Assembly: GCF_000425385.1 (NCBI RefSeq)
Contig: NZ_AUDI01000009.1
Span: 282,448 to 346,447 of the forward strand
Source: Pseudoduganella violaceinigra DSM 15887
GTDB taxonomy: Bacteria; Pseudomonadota; Gammaproteobacteria; Burkholderiales; Burkholderiaceae_D
Direction of reading: 5' to 3'
DNA length: 64,000 nt
The notes beneath the pieces were generated by a model. It was given only the letters and a program-made list of their open reading frames with translations. It was not told where the DNA came from and made no database searches. The position numbers and the translations under genes were made by a program. Shown one piece after another: positions 18,043 to 28,899 of this stretch; position 1 is the stretch's first letter, and each line of letters starts with the position of its first letter.

Positions 18043-20967
18043 ATGCGTCAACATTTTTTAAAGAATATGAATTCGGTACCCTCCCCTGGCATCGCGCGCA
18101 GACTGCGCATGTCCCTTCCCCTGCTCTGCATCCTGGCCAGCCTGTACGGTTGCGGCGGCGGTTCGAGCAGCAGCCAGAATGCCAACGGCAGCCCTGGCCA
18201 GGCAAACGGCAGCAACCCCAACAATCCGGCCAATGGCGGCGGCGGCCAGCCTGCTGATCCCAACGCGCCACTGATCAATGCACTGGCCTCCGGCAACGGC
18301 AGCACCCTCAGCCTCGGCACGGTCATGGGTGCGGCGCAAACCTTGATCTCGGGCCAGATCAGCGAGTACGGCTCGGTTAAACAAGCGGTCTTCAACGGCG
18401 TCGGTCCGATCGACTGGGATCCGAGCCAGGATTCCTCCTATTTCACGGTGCTGGACGTAGCCCGCAACCATGTACTACTCCCAAGCAACTGGAAGTACAA
18501 GGGCAATGCCGCCGGCTCCGGCGCCACGCTGGCCGTGGCCGGCACGGCCCCGGTCAGCAAGGCACGCTACGCCGCATTCGGCGGCAATCCGCTCGGCGTG
18601 CCGGGCAATGCCGCCATGGACAAGCTGATGACCAACACTGTCGGCTGGCTTTCGAGCCGCGCCGGCAGCGGCAATTTCAAGGTGGTCGTGGCACATATGC
18701 CCGGCACGGAAACTTACTGGTATCCGCACGAGAAGAAGGTGCGCGATTGGTTCTACGGCAAATACACCGGTGTGACCGTCAACAACCTGGCGTCCGGCGC
18801 CAGCCAGCAGGACAATAGCTGCGACGGCACAGCGCTTGCCGGCTGCCTGCAAGGCGCCGACCTGCTGGTGATCGGCCGCGAACAGGGCCCAGGCAGCTAT
18901 TCGGGCGACACCGTGATGAAAGCCGTCACGGATGCCCAGGCGCGCGGCATTCCCGTGCTGTACCTGCACCACTACCGCGACGCCAACGACCTGGCCGGCC
19001 GCATGCTCGACTATTTTGGTCTGGATCAGGAGATCAACTACTGGTCGGAAGAGGGGCTGAAAGCCTTTAACCCAGCCTCTCTGCCTAGCGCGCCAGCGCA
19101 ACTGTCCGCAATGCAGGCCCTGCTCAACCGCCTCGAGCAAGGCAGCTTCAGCACGAACTGGAGCGGCTGCTCGAACGCGATGCGCATCGACTGCTCCGGC
19201 GACGCCACCTATATGGCGGAATTCGGCACGCTGGCGGCGCAGATCCGCGACGCCTTGCGCAAGTTCGACAGCGACAGCACGCAACTGTTTGCCCGTCCCG
19301 GCTACCAGCTGGAAAAGCTGCTCGTCCTGCTGGGCGACAAATACCGCGAAAACGTCAGCTACCCGATGGACAAGTCCGCCAATAAACAGGACTTCTTCCG
19401 CGCCTACTTCTCGGACGCAACCGCCTATATCACCCGCAGCAGCTCGTCCGTGGCGAAAAACCTCGGCAACTTCTCCGCGCCGATCGCCACCAGCACGCCA
19501 ACCCTGTCGCAGACCGTGACCGTCACCCTGCCGGCCAGCGGCAGCAAGGAATACCTGACCGGCCTGTACGTCATTCCAGGCAAGACGGTCACCCTGACCC
19601 GTACCGACGGCGGCAACGGTCCGGTGCACTTCGGCCTGAACATGCTGCGCGACACCACGCGGATCTTCAATACCTACGACCGCCCGACCAATATTTCTTC
19701 GCCGCGCCCTGCGCTGGAACAGAACAAGCCGGTCTCCATCACCAGCCCGTTCGGCGGTCCGCTGATGCTGTTTGTCGATGCCGCCACGTCGGGCTCGCAG
19801 CCGGTCACGGTGCGCGTGGACGGCGTGATCACCCACCCGGTGCTGCGCAATCCGAACGACCCGGCGGCCGTCGCCGCCTTCCAGAACGAGGTGAATACCA
19901 CCCCGACCAACTGGGTAGGCTTTACCACCGATACCCTGACCATCCATTCGACGCTGGACCATTTCAAGCAGACCATCGCCGATTACAACGGCAATATGGC
20001 GGCACTGGCCTCCGATATCGCCGTGTACACGGTGAAGGACACCTACGAGCTGGCAGGCTTCAATTCGGCCAGCGGCCAATTGCAACTGGCAAACGGCGTG
20101 ACGGCCTTCTGCAATAGCAAAGGCTGGGATTGCACCGGCCTGCAGCACCGCCGCGACGTGATGCAGCACGTGATCAGCGACTCGCATGCCTTGTGCGGCA
20201 ACGGCTGCTCCGGCAATCCGTTCGACGAAGACTGGGCGTTCGATCCGCTGGGCTGGGGCGAATCGCATGAAATCGGCCACAACCTGCAGCAATCGCGCCT
20301 GAACGTCTATGGCGGGAAGTCGACCGAAGTGTCGAACAATATCTTCCCGGTGCACAAGCAGATGAAGTACAACCTGAGCGCCGCCGGTATTGCCTCGCCG
20401 ATCAGGTCGCACGCCGGCGCGGGCCAGGAAGTGTTCGACATCGTGAAAGCGGCGCTCGGCACGGCCGATCCTGTCACCTCCATGTACAACAGCAGCTGGA
20501 GCGACGCCAGCTACGCCGCCAACGGCACGCCGCGCCTGATGTTCTATCGCCAGCTGGTCGAGTATGCGCGCTATTACAACAACGGCGGCCAGTTCCAGGA
20601 TGGCTGGGAAATCGTTCCGCTGCTGTACCTGCTGAACCGCAACTTCGCGCAGGCAAATGACGCCAGCTGGTCGAGCAAGGCCGCCGGCTTCGGTTTCGGC
20701 ACCTACGCCGGCAGCTACCCCGGTTCGATGGACGGCAACGACTTCCTGCTGATTGCCAGCTCCAACATCATTGGCCGCGACATGCGCCCGATGTTCGCGC
20801 TGTGGGGCATCACCACCACCTCGGCGGCACAGGCGCAAGTGGCGGCGTACAACTACCAGTCGTCGCAGGCGCTGTACTTCCCGATGAACACCGTGATCAG
20901 TCCGAAAGACAAGGTCGGCGCGCCGATCGTGATGTCGGCCGGTGCAAGCTATCCAGCGGGCTACTAA
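18043..20967 (+). CDS. impA: IMPa-like secreted zinc metalloprotease lipoprotein
   Basis: A 974-residue protein with a lipoprotein signal (RRLRMSLPLLCILASLYGC, lipidated Cys about 38), then a Gly/Ser/Asn/Pro-rich linker (about 39-80). The catalytic gluzincin motif is HEIGHN with His742, Glu743 and His746, and the third ligand is probably Glu762 in KSTEVSNN. This matches IMPa of Pseudomonas aeruginosa (MEROPS M88), a protease that cleaves next to O-glycosylated residues in mucin-like proteins. The large N-terminal half would be the non-catalytic and sugar-binding region. The start is uncertain: the ATG at 18043 has no Shine-Dalgarno, and those at 18067 or 18109 would also leave a signal peptide. 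It is monocistronic. Confidence 0.85.
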   Translation: MRQHFLKNMNSVPSPGIARRLRMSLPLLCILASLYGCGGGSSSSQNANGSPGQANGSNPNNPANGGGGQPADPNAPLINALASGNGSTLSLGTVMGAAQTLISGQISEYGSVKQAVFNGVGPIDWDPSQDSSYFTVLDVARNHVLLPSNWKYKGNAAGSGATLAVAGTAPVSKARYAAFGGNPLGVPGNAAMDKLMTNTVGWLSSRAGSGNFKVVVAHMPGTETYWYPHEKKVRDWFYGKYTGVTVNNLASGASQQDNSCDGTALAGCLQGADLLVIGREQGPGSYSGDTVMKAVTDAQARGIPVLYLHHYRDANDLAGRMLDYFGLDQEINYWSEEGLKAFNPASLPSAPAQLSAMQALLNRLEQGSFSTNWSGCSNAMRIDCSGDATYMAEFGTLAAQIRDALRKFDSDSTQLFARPGYQLEKLLVLLGDKYRENVSYPMDKSANKQDFFRAYFSDATAYITRSSSSVAKNLGNFSAPIATSTPTLSQTVTVTLPASGSKEYLTGLYVIPGKTVTLTRTDGGNGPVHFGLNMLRDTTRIFNTYDRPTNISSPRPALEQNKPVSITSPFGGPLMLFVDAATSGSQPVTVRVDGVITHPVLRNPNDPAAVAAFQNEVNTTPTNWVGFTTDTLTIHSTLDHFKQTIADYNGNMAALASDIAVYTVKDTYELAGFNSASGQLQLANGVTAFCNSKGWDCTGLQHRRDVMQHVISDSHALCGNGCSGNPFDEDWAFDPLGWGESHEIGHNLQQSRLNVYGGKSTEVSNNIFPVHKQMKYNLSAAGIASPIRSHAGAGQEVFDIVKAALGTADPVTSMYNSSWSDASYAANGTPRLMFYRQLVEYARYYNNGGQFQDGWEIVPLLYLLNRNFAQANDASWSSKAAGFGFGTYAGSYPGSMDGNDFLLIASSNIIGRDMRPMFALWGITTTSAAQAQVAAYNYQSSQALYFPMNTVISPKDKVGAPIVMSAGASYPAGY

Positions 20968-20975
20968 GTCCGCCA

Positions 20976-21027
20976 GCCCGGCCGCCTTGCGTGGCCGGGC
21001 ATTTACGTCCCCCTCGTTCTGAGGGGG
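20976..21027 (+). terminator. Tandem hairpins after the metalloprotease gene
   Basis: A first stem GCCCGGCC/GGCCGGGC (20976-20983, 20993-21000) is followed by ATTTACG. A second, CCCCCTC/GAGGGGG (21009-21015, 21021-21027), follows. They start 9 bases after the stop codon. Neither has a good T run. The remaining sequence to 21173 holds no gene that I can support. Confidence 0.5.
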
Positions 21028-21173
21028 GAGGACTCCCCACTCCGCAATCCACAATGAATACGCCGAACCCGAACGCGGGTCGGATGCCTGTCCGGACTGA
21101 CGCCGGTCGATCAACCGCGCGCACCGGCCTCGTTCCGGGCTGAATTGCAAAGGGGATTGCGCCGGTAAGCGCT

Positions 21174-21202
21174 GAAGAAAGCCCCCGCCAAGCGGCGGGG
21201 GC
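21174..21202 (-). terminator. Terminator of the ccsB-resB-c4 cluster
   Basis: A nine-base-pair stem GCCCCCGCC/GGCGGGGGC lies 20 bases past the ccsB stop. On the minus strand it is followed by TTTCTTC. Confidence 0.75.
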
Positions 21203-21221
21203 ACGCCATCAAGACGTGGGC

Positions 21222-22541
21222 TTACAGCTTGCCGTAGGAATGCAAGCCAGACAGGAACATATTCACGCCCAGGAAGGCGAACGTGGTGACCAGCAGGCCA
21301 ATCAGCGCCCACCACGCCGACCAGCGGCCGCGCAAGCCCGACATCAGGCGCATGTGCAGCCAGGCCGCGTAATTGAGCCAGACGATCAGGGCCCAGGTTT
21401 CCTTCGGATCCCAGGACCAGTAGCCGCCCCAGGCTTCCGCCGCCCACAGCGCGCCAAGGATGGTGGCGATGGTGAAGAAGGCAAAGCCGATCGAGACCGC
21501 CTTGTACATCACATCTTCCAGCACTTCGGCATCGGGCAGGCGGTTGACGATGCGCGACCGCAGCAGGTTCCCCAGCGCGAACAGCACCATCAGGCCGACG
21601 ATCATCTTGCCGCTCTTGAGCAGCGCCATATTGGTAGCCTCTTCCGTCAAGCCGGTCTTGGCCAGCATGCCGAACAGGGACAGGATCACCGCCGGGATCA
21701 CGCCCAGCGCCTTCCACATGACGCGCGGCTCCTCATATTTCAGCAGGTAGGCCCAGGCCACCATCGACGCCAGCGCAAACGTGCCGTAGCCGATGAAGTT
21801 GGCCGGCACGTGGATCTTCATCCACCAGCTTTTCAGCGCCGGCACCAGGGGCTGGATTTCGGCCGCGCCGCGCGCCGCCGAGTACCACAGCAGGAAGGCG
21901 ACCGCGGCCGTGATCACTAGCAGCACGAAGGGGCCCAGCGCGCGGGTGGCGTAGTGCGCTTCGTAATACAGGTAGAACATGGCGGTGATCAGCGAGAACA
22001 GCACGAACACTTCGTACAGGTTCGAAATCGGGATGTGGCCAATGTCGGCGCCGATCAGGTAGGACTCGTACCAGCGCACCAGCATGCCGGTCACGCCCAG
22101 TACCACGCCAGCCCAGCACAGGATCGAGCCCGCCGCGCCGCCCAGGGCGGAGCGGCTAAGCATGCCGCCCCAATAGAACAGGGTGGACAGAACGAACATC
22201 GTACTCATCCACAGGATCGCCGACTGGCTCGACAGCATGTACTTGAGCCAGAAGCGCGACTCGGCCGCGGCCAGCTGGCCGCCATACATGCCGATGCCGG
22301 CCAGCGCCAGCGCGAAAGTCAGCGGCATCAGCCAGCGCAGCGGCTTCCAATACCAGCCCAGCGCGGAGAAGGCGGGCGCCGAGGCCAGCAGGATGCCTTT
22401 CTCGTACACATCCATATAGGCGCCGAAGCGCTGGAACGCATACAGCGCACCGGCGAACAGGACCAGGGAAAACAGCCAGTCAAACGCGCCCAGGCGCTTG
22501 AAATAGCCCGGCTGCTGGGCATAGATTTGTGTCGCTTCCAT
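21222..22541 (-). CDS. ccsB: Cytochrome c biogenesis protein CcsB (CcsA/ResC type)
   Basis: A 439-residue polytopic membrane protein of system II cytochrome c maturation. It handles heme and, with ResB, attaches it to CXXCH apocytochromes outside the membrane. The WWD heme-binding motif is WGGYWSWDPKETWA, flanked by conserved His residues. The ATG at 22539-22541 is chosen because GGAGAAC precedes it at good spacing; the frame extends eight codons further. It lies 28 bases downstream of resB. Confidence 0.93.
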   Translation of the reverse strand: MEATQIYAQQPGYFKRLGAFDWLFSLVLFAGALYAFQRFGAYMDVYEKGILLASAPAFSALGWYWKPLRWLMPLTFALALAGIGMYGGQLAAAESRFWLKYMLSSQSAILWMSTMFVLSTLFYWGGMLSRSALGGAAGSILCWAGVVLGVTGMLVRWYESYLIGADIGHIPISNLYEVFVLFSLITAMFYLYYEAHYATRALGPFVLLVITAAVAFLLWYSAARGAAEIQPLVPALKSWWMKIHVPANFIGYGTFALASMVAWAYLLKYEEPRVMWKALGVIPAVILSLFGMLAKTGLTEEATNMALLKSGKMIVGLMVLFALGNLLRSRIVNRLPDAEVLEDVMYKAVSIGFAFFTIATILGALWAAEAWGGYWSWDPKETWALIVWLNYAAWLHMRLMSGLRGRWSAWWALIGLLVTTFAFLGVNMFLSGLHSYGKL

Positions 22542-22569
22542 TTGTGTTCTCCAAAAACCTGGCAACAGC

Positions 22570-24663
22570 TTACGCCGATTGCGGCAGTTTCTCCTTGAGT
22601 TCCTTAAATTCCTTCTCGAAATCCAGCGTCTTGCGCTGGGTGCTCATGGCCATCAAGGCCTCGGCGCCGGTCTCGCCGCCCTTGATCCACACCCAGACGC
22701 GGCGTTCGCGGATATAGAACATCGCGAACACCCCCAGCACCAGCAGCAGGCAGCCGATATACACCAGGGTCTTGCCCGGCGAACGGGTGACCTGGAACAC
22801 CGAGGCCTTGACCTCGACGAACTCGTCCAGCTGCAGGTAGACCGGCGCCCCGTAGAAGAAGCTGTCCGACAAGGCATTGGTGGCCTGCTGCAGGAAACGG
22901 CCGTGCGCCTCGTCCATTGCGGCGGCCGGCTTGCCATCCTTCTCGCGCGCCACCTGCCACAGCTCCCACATCGAGCCGTTCAGGATTTTCAGGAAGATTT
23001 CCGCCGCGTTGGTCTGTTCGGCCTGCGGTACCTTGTCCTGCAGGAAGCGGCTGATGGCGAAGAAGCCGGCGCTCTTGGCGTCCCCGGCGAAGATTTCCAG
23101 GCCCTTCAGCGCGGAGCCTTCAAGTTGCGCGCGCAAGGTGTCGCCCGCTTTCGACTTCGGCATCGCCAGCGCGGCATAGCGTTCGGCGGCCTTCTGGCGC
23201 AGCGCCGGGTCCTGCAGGGCGGCGCGCAGGCGCATCCAGTCGCGTACGCTGTGTTCGTCGTCCACGGGAATGCGCAGGTAGCTGAACGGGTCGGCCGGGG
23301 TGGCGCGCACGCCGGACAGGAAAAAGGTTTCGCCGTCCATGGTGACCGGCTGCATATAGTTCTGGAATTCGCGCGCCTGGCCGGTCTTGTCGCGCAGCTT
23401 GTACTGCACCGAGGGGCCGAGGTTTTTCAAGTCCTTGCTGTGGGCGGTCTTGGCAGCCGAACCGAGTTGCTTGTCCAGGCTGCGGGCGATGGATTCGTTC
23501 AGGTTCTCGCCCTTGCTGACGGCGCGCGCGTCCTGGCTGCCCATGTTTTCCACATTGAAGGGGCGGAAGTCGCTCCACTCCACGCTGTAGTCGTCATCTA
23601 GCTTGCTCGCGCCATTCACTTCGCCTTGCATGGCGAAGCTGGTGCTGCCGGCCCCCTGCATCGGGTAGCCGACCAGCTTGAGCTTGGTGCCCCCATCCTC
23701 GAAGGAGGACTGGTAGATTGCCACGCCTTCAAAGATCAGCGGCTTGTTCACTTCGATCACGGCATCGACACTCTTGCCGCTCTCGTTGGAACGCACGGTG
23801 ACATGGCTGGCGAACAGCTTCGGCATGCCGGTGCTGTAGAAGTCGATATCGAATTTCTTCAGCTGGATCGAGAACGGCAATTCCTGCAACAGCACGCCAT
23901 CCGGACGGGCCAGGATGGCGGTATTGCCGGTCGTGCCCTCCGGCAAGGCGATATTGCCGCGGTAGGTCGGGTTGTGCACCCCGAGGCGGTGCTGGGCCGG
24001 CACGTCGGCGATCAGGCCGGAGCCGGCGAAGGCGGTCTTGCCCAGCAGCCATTGCTGGAAGCGGATCGGCAGGTCGGAATCCAGCATGCCGCCCACCAGG
24101 ATGACGACGATGGCGCTGTGGGCAAAGATATAGCCGAACTTGTTGCCGGCGCCGCGCTTGGCCGTGACCAGGGTGGCGCCCTCTTTTTCCACGATCCTGG
24201 CGGCATAGCCGGCATGGCCCAGGCGCTGGGCCGTCTGGCCGGCCAGCGCGGCGCGCGCCAGGGGCGACTGCCAATGGTGCTTGTGGTGGAAGTTGTTCAG
24301 CGACGCTTCGCGCACCTTCTCGCGCCAGCTGCGCATATCCTTCAGCATCTTCGGCGTATTGTGCACCACGCACAGCGAAGTCGAGACGACCAGCAAGCCG
24401 CACATGGCAACAAACCACCAGGACGAGTAGATGGCGTACAGCCCCAGCTTGTTGAACACTTCGAACCAAAACGGGCCAAACTGGTTGATGTAGTTCGGCA
24501 TTGGCTGGCTTTGCTGCACGATGGTACCAATGATGGCGGCAAAGATGATCACCACGAACAGGGCGATCGCAAAGCGCATCGAAGACAGCAGCTCGACGGT
24601 CTCAGCGACTGGGCCGCGGCGGTGGCGCAGCTGGATTCCGGAAGTGGTGGGGGCGTTGCTCAT
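22570..24663 (-). CDS. resB: Cytochrome c biogenesis protein ResB (Ccs1)
   Basis: A 697-residue membrane protein, the second half of the system II cytochrome c synthetase. Three N-terminal helices are visible (SSMRFAIALFVVIIFAAIIG near 27; WWFVAMCGLLVVSTSLCVVH near 80; one near 170). A long extracytoplasmic domain follows (about 190-620), then a C-terminal helix (LVYIGCLLLVLGVFAMFYI) with the ERRVWVW motif. It is upstream of ccsB on the same strand and downstream of cytochrome c4, a likely client. Confidence 0.93.
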   Translation of the reverse strand: MSNAPTTSGIQLRHRRGPVAETVELLSSMRFAIALFVVIIFAAIIGTIVQQSQPMPNYINQFGPFWFEVFNKLGLYAIYSSWWFVAMCGLLVVSTSLCVVHNTPKMLKDMRSWREKVREASLNNFHHKHHWQSPLARAALAGQTAQRLGHAGYAARIVEKEGATLVTAKRGAGNKFGYIFAHSAIVVILVGGMLDSDLPIRFQQWLLGKTAFAGSGLIADVPAQHRLGVHNPTYRGNIALPEGTTGNTAILARPDGVLLQELPFSIQLKKFDIDFYSTGMPKLFASHVTVRSNESGKSVDAVIEVNKPLIFEGVAIYQSSFEDGGTKLKLVGYPMQGAGSTSFAMQGEVNGASKLDDDYSVEWSDFRPFNVENMGSQDARAVSKGENLNESIARSLDKQLGSAAKTAHSKDLKNLGPSVQYKLRDKTGQAREFQNYMQPVTMDGETFFLSGVRATPADPFSYLRIPVDDEHSVRDWMRLRAALQDPALRQKAAERYAALAMPKSKAGDTLRAQLEGSALKGLEIFAGDAKSAGFFAISRFLQDKVPQAEQTNAAEIFLKILNGSMWELWQVAREKDGKPAAAMDEAHGRFLQQATNALSDSFFYGAPVYLQLDEFVEVKASVFQVTRSPGKTLVYIGCLLLVLGVFAMFYIRERRVWVWIKGGETGAEALMAMSTQRKTLDFEKEFKELKEKLPQSA

Positions 24664-24764
24664 TACTCGGGGAAAAGTCAGGAGGATAACAACAAAAAGG
24701 GCAGCCTGCTTGCGCGGCCGCCCTGTTCATGTCCAGTACCGCCCGGCAGCGGGCGGTGCATTGA

Positions 24765-25430
24765 TTACTTCAAGCCGGCCATGTAGTCGGCAACCGCTTC
24801 GATTTCCTTGTCGGACATGCGGTAGGCGATGGCTTGCATTTCAGGGCTCGACTTGCGGGTGTTGGCCTTGAATGCCTTCAGGGTGGCGGCGGTGTAATCC
24901 TGGTGCTGGCCGCCCACGCGCGGGTAGGCCGACGGCATGCCGGCACCGGCCGGGCCGTGGCAGGAAGCGCAGGCCGGGACGCGGTTTTCGGCGATACCGC
25001 CGCGGTAGATCTTCTTGCCCAGCTCGACGGTATCCTTGTTCTTGGCAGCGCCGGACTTGCTCGCTTCCGTATTCAGGTAGGCCGCGATGTTTTTCTTTTC
25101 TTCATCGGACAGTGCCTTGGCGAACGGGGTCATCACGGTGCCGGGGCGGGCATCGCCGCTGAACGCCAGCAGTTGCTTGTAGATATAGGCTTCGCCCTGG
25201 CCGCCCAGTTTCGGGTTGACGGTGATGGTGGATGCGCCCTTGGCGCCGTGGCAGGTGACGCAGGCCGGGATGCCGCGCGCGTTGTCGCCTTCCGCGTACA
25301 GGGTGGCGCCTTTGGCCGGGTCCGCTTTGGCGGCGGCCGGGGCGTGGGCTTCGTTGGCCGAGGCCGCACCGGTCACAGCCAGCATTGCGATGAACAAGGA
25401 TTTTACAAATGGCGAAAACGCACGATTCAT
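24765..25430 (-). CDS. Diheme cytochrome c4
   Basis: A 221-residue periplasmic electron carrier. A signal peptide (about 1-25, ending GAASA) is followed by two class I cytochrome c domains with heme motifs CVTCH and CASCH. Later Met residues in each domain (GTVMTPFAKALSDEEKKNI; SPEMQAIAYRMSDKEI) are the likely axial ligands. In the family it passes electrons to terminal oxidases. It precedes resB-ccsB, which mature such cytochromes, and is divergent from yihA. Confidence 0.94.
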   Translation of the reverse strand: MNRAFSPFVKSLFIAMLAVTGAASANEAHAPAAAKADPAKGATLYAEGDNARGIPACVTCHGAKGASTITVNPKLGGQGEAYIYKQLLAFSGDARPGTVMTPFAKALSDEEKKNIAAYLNTEASKSGAAKNKDTVELGKKIYRGGIAENRVPACASCHGPAGAGMPSAYPRVGGQHQDYTAATLKAFKANTRKSSPEMQAIAYRMSDKEIEAVADYMAGLK

Positions 25431-25581
25431 TCAGACACCCTGGGACAAAGTAAATAGTTAGCGGTAGAGGAATCGGGTCATGCGAATTGCCTCATTGACC
25501 GGCAATATAGCATGGCAACAATTCGTAACCCCTTATTGTACAATAGCTTTTCTGCTTTATTGCCCTCTTTTGTTGCCCCCC

Positions 25582-27287
<1,706 letters not shown>

Positions 27288-27304
27288 GCCGGGACAGCGC
27301 TATG

Positions 27305-27333
27305 AAAAAGGGCCGCTCACAGCGGCCCTTTTT
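27305..27333. terminator. Bidirectional terminator between hemB and the symporter gene
   Basis: GGGCCGCT/AGCGGCCC stem (27310-27317, 27321-27328) with a CAC loop, flanked by an A run and a T run, so it works on both strands for the convergent genes. Confidence 0.9.
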
Positions 27334-27339
27334 ATTTCG

Positions 27340-28809
27340 TCAGGCATTCAAGCCTTTAACGTGGTGTACGCTTTCCTGCCGGTTTTGCAGGAACTGCGGC
27401 ATCAGCGAACCGGCGATCAGGCCGACGAAGGCCATCGCCAGGCCGGCCAGTTGGCCAGGGAACATCTTCGACAATTCTTCGCCGCCGATTTGCGGGAAGA
27501 ACAGCAGCCAGGTCCCGATGCCCAGCACCAGCGACAGGATCGCGCCCTGGGTGGTGGCGCGCTTCCAGTACAGGCCCATCACCAGCGGCACGAACGCTCC
27601 GACCAGGGTGACTTGGTAGGCGCTCGACACCAGCTCATAAATCGAGGTGCCCTTCATCGCCACCGCATACATCAGCACGGAGCCGGCGAAGATCACGATG
27701 GTGGCGCGCATGGCGAACAGCTGCTGCTTGTCTCCCATTCCCGGACGCAGATTCTTCAGGATGTTTTCCACAAAGCTGGTCGACGGCGCCAGCAGAGTGG
27801 CCGATGAGGTCGACTTGATGGCCGACAGCAGCGCGCCGAAGAACAGGATCTGCATCACCAGCGGCATCTTGGTGAGCACGAAGGTCGGCAGCAGGCGCTG
27901 GTAGTCGTTCTTGACCATTTCCAGGCCGTGGTCGCCCATCACGATGATGGCGCAGCAAACGATGAACATCGGCACCGCCGCGAACAGAATATAGCTGGCG
28001 CCGCCGATAATGGCGCCGGTACGCGCGGTCGGCGCGTTCTTGGCCGACATCACGCGCTGGAACACGTCCTGCTGCGGGATCGAACCGAGCATCATGGTCA
28101 CGGCCGAGCCGACGAAGAAGGCCACGTCGGTGAACTTGGCCGGCGGCAGGAAGCTGCCCAGATCCTTGCTCGACACCATCTCGACCACCTTGCCGGCGCC
28201 GCCCGCCAGGTCGGCCGAGAAGAAGGCGATCACGGACAGGCCGACCACCAGCACAATCATCTGGATGAAGTCAGTCCATGCCACGGCCAGGAAGCCGCCG
28301 ATCACCACATAGATCAGCACGGCCAGGGTGCCGACGACCATGCCCATGGTTTCCGACATGGCGCCGTTGGTCAGCACGGAAAACACCAGGCCGAGCGCCG
28401 TGATCTGCGCCGCCACCCAGCCCAGATAGGAAACGATGATGGCCACCGAGCAGAACACCTCGATGCCCTTGCCGAAGCGCTGGCGGTAAAAGTCGCCGAT
28501 GGTCAGCAGGTTGAGCTTGTACAGGCGGGCCGCGAAGAACATGCCGACCAGGATCAGGCAGGTGCCCGCGCCGAACGGATCTTCCACGATGGCGTTCAAG
28601 CCGCCCTGGATGAATTTGGCGGGAATGCCCATCACCGTTTCCGCGCCAAACCAGGTCGCAAACGTTGTCGTCACCACCATAATCAGGGGCAGGCTGCGGC
28701 CGGCCACCGCGAAGTCGGTCGTGTTCTTGATGCGGGTACCGGCCCACACGCCCAGGCCAAGGGTACCCAGCAGGTACAGGACGACAAAGGAAATCAGGGT
28801 GATGTTCAT
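27340..28809 (-). CDS. Sodium:solute symporter family transporter (SSS/SLC5)
   Basis: A 489-residue inner-membrane protein with about 13 hydrophobic helices and the LeuT-type SSS pattern. TM1 contains TTDFAVAGRSLPL followed by TFATWFGAETVMG, and the SLC5 core motif region is GVTLVGAFVPLVMGLYW-like near the C-terminus. The substrate cannot be read from the sequence. No sensor domain is fused. It is a single gene, convergent with hemB. Confidence 0.88.
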   Translation of the reverse strand: MNITLISFVVLYLLGTLGLGVWAGTRIKNTTDFAVAGRSLPLIMVVTTTFATWFGAETVMGIPAKFIQGGLNAIVEDPFGAGTCLILVGMFFAARLYKLNLLTIGDFYRQRFGKGIEVFCSVAIIVSYLGWVAAQITALGLVFSVLTNGAMSETMGMVVGTLAVLIYVVIGGFLAVAWTDFIQMIVLVVGLSVIAFFSADLAGGAGKVVEMVSSKDLGSFLPPAKFTDVAFFVGSAVTMMLGSIPQQDVFQRVMSAKNAPTARTGAIIGGASYILFAAVPMFIVCCAIIVMGDHGLEMVKNDYQRLLPTFVLTKMPLVMQILFFGALLSAIKSTSSATLLAPSTSFVENILKNLRPGMGDKQQLFAMRATIVIFAGSVLMYAVAMKGTSIYELVSSAYQVTLVGAFVPLVMGLYWKRATTQGAILSLVLGIGTWLLFFPQIGGEELSKMFPGQLAGLAMAFVGLIAGSLMPQFLQNRQESVHHVKGLNA

Positions 28810-28899
28810 GCGGCGAAAACTCCGGCTCCGAGCGGCAAATTCGGCGATTATAGCGGCAAGAACTCGGCTGGTTTGAAGAATTTTTACAACGTTGTTGCC

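Noticed and set aside
18475..21717. A 1080-codon minus-strand frame opposite the metalloprotease
   Set aside because: Shadow frame; it crosses the intergenic hairpins and runs into ccsB sequence in another frame.
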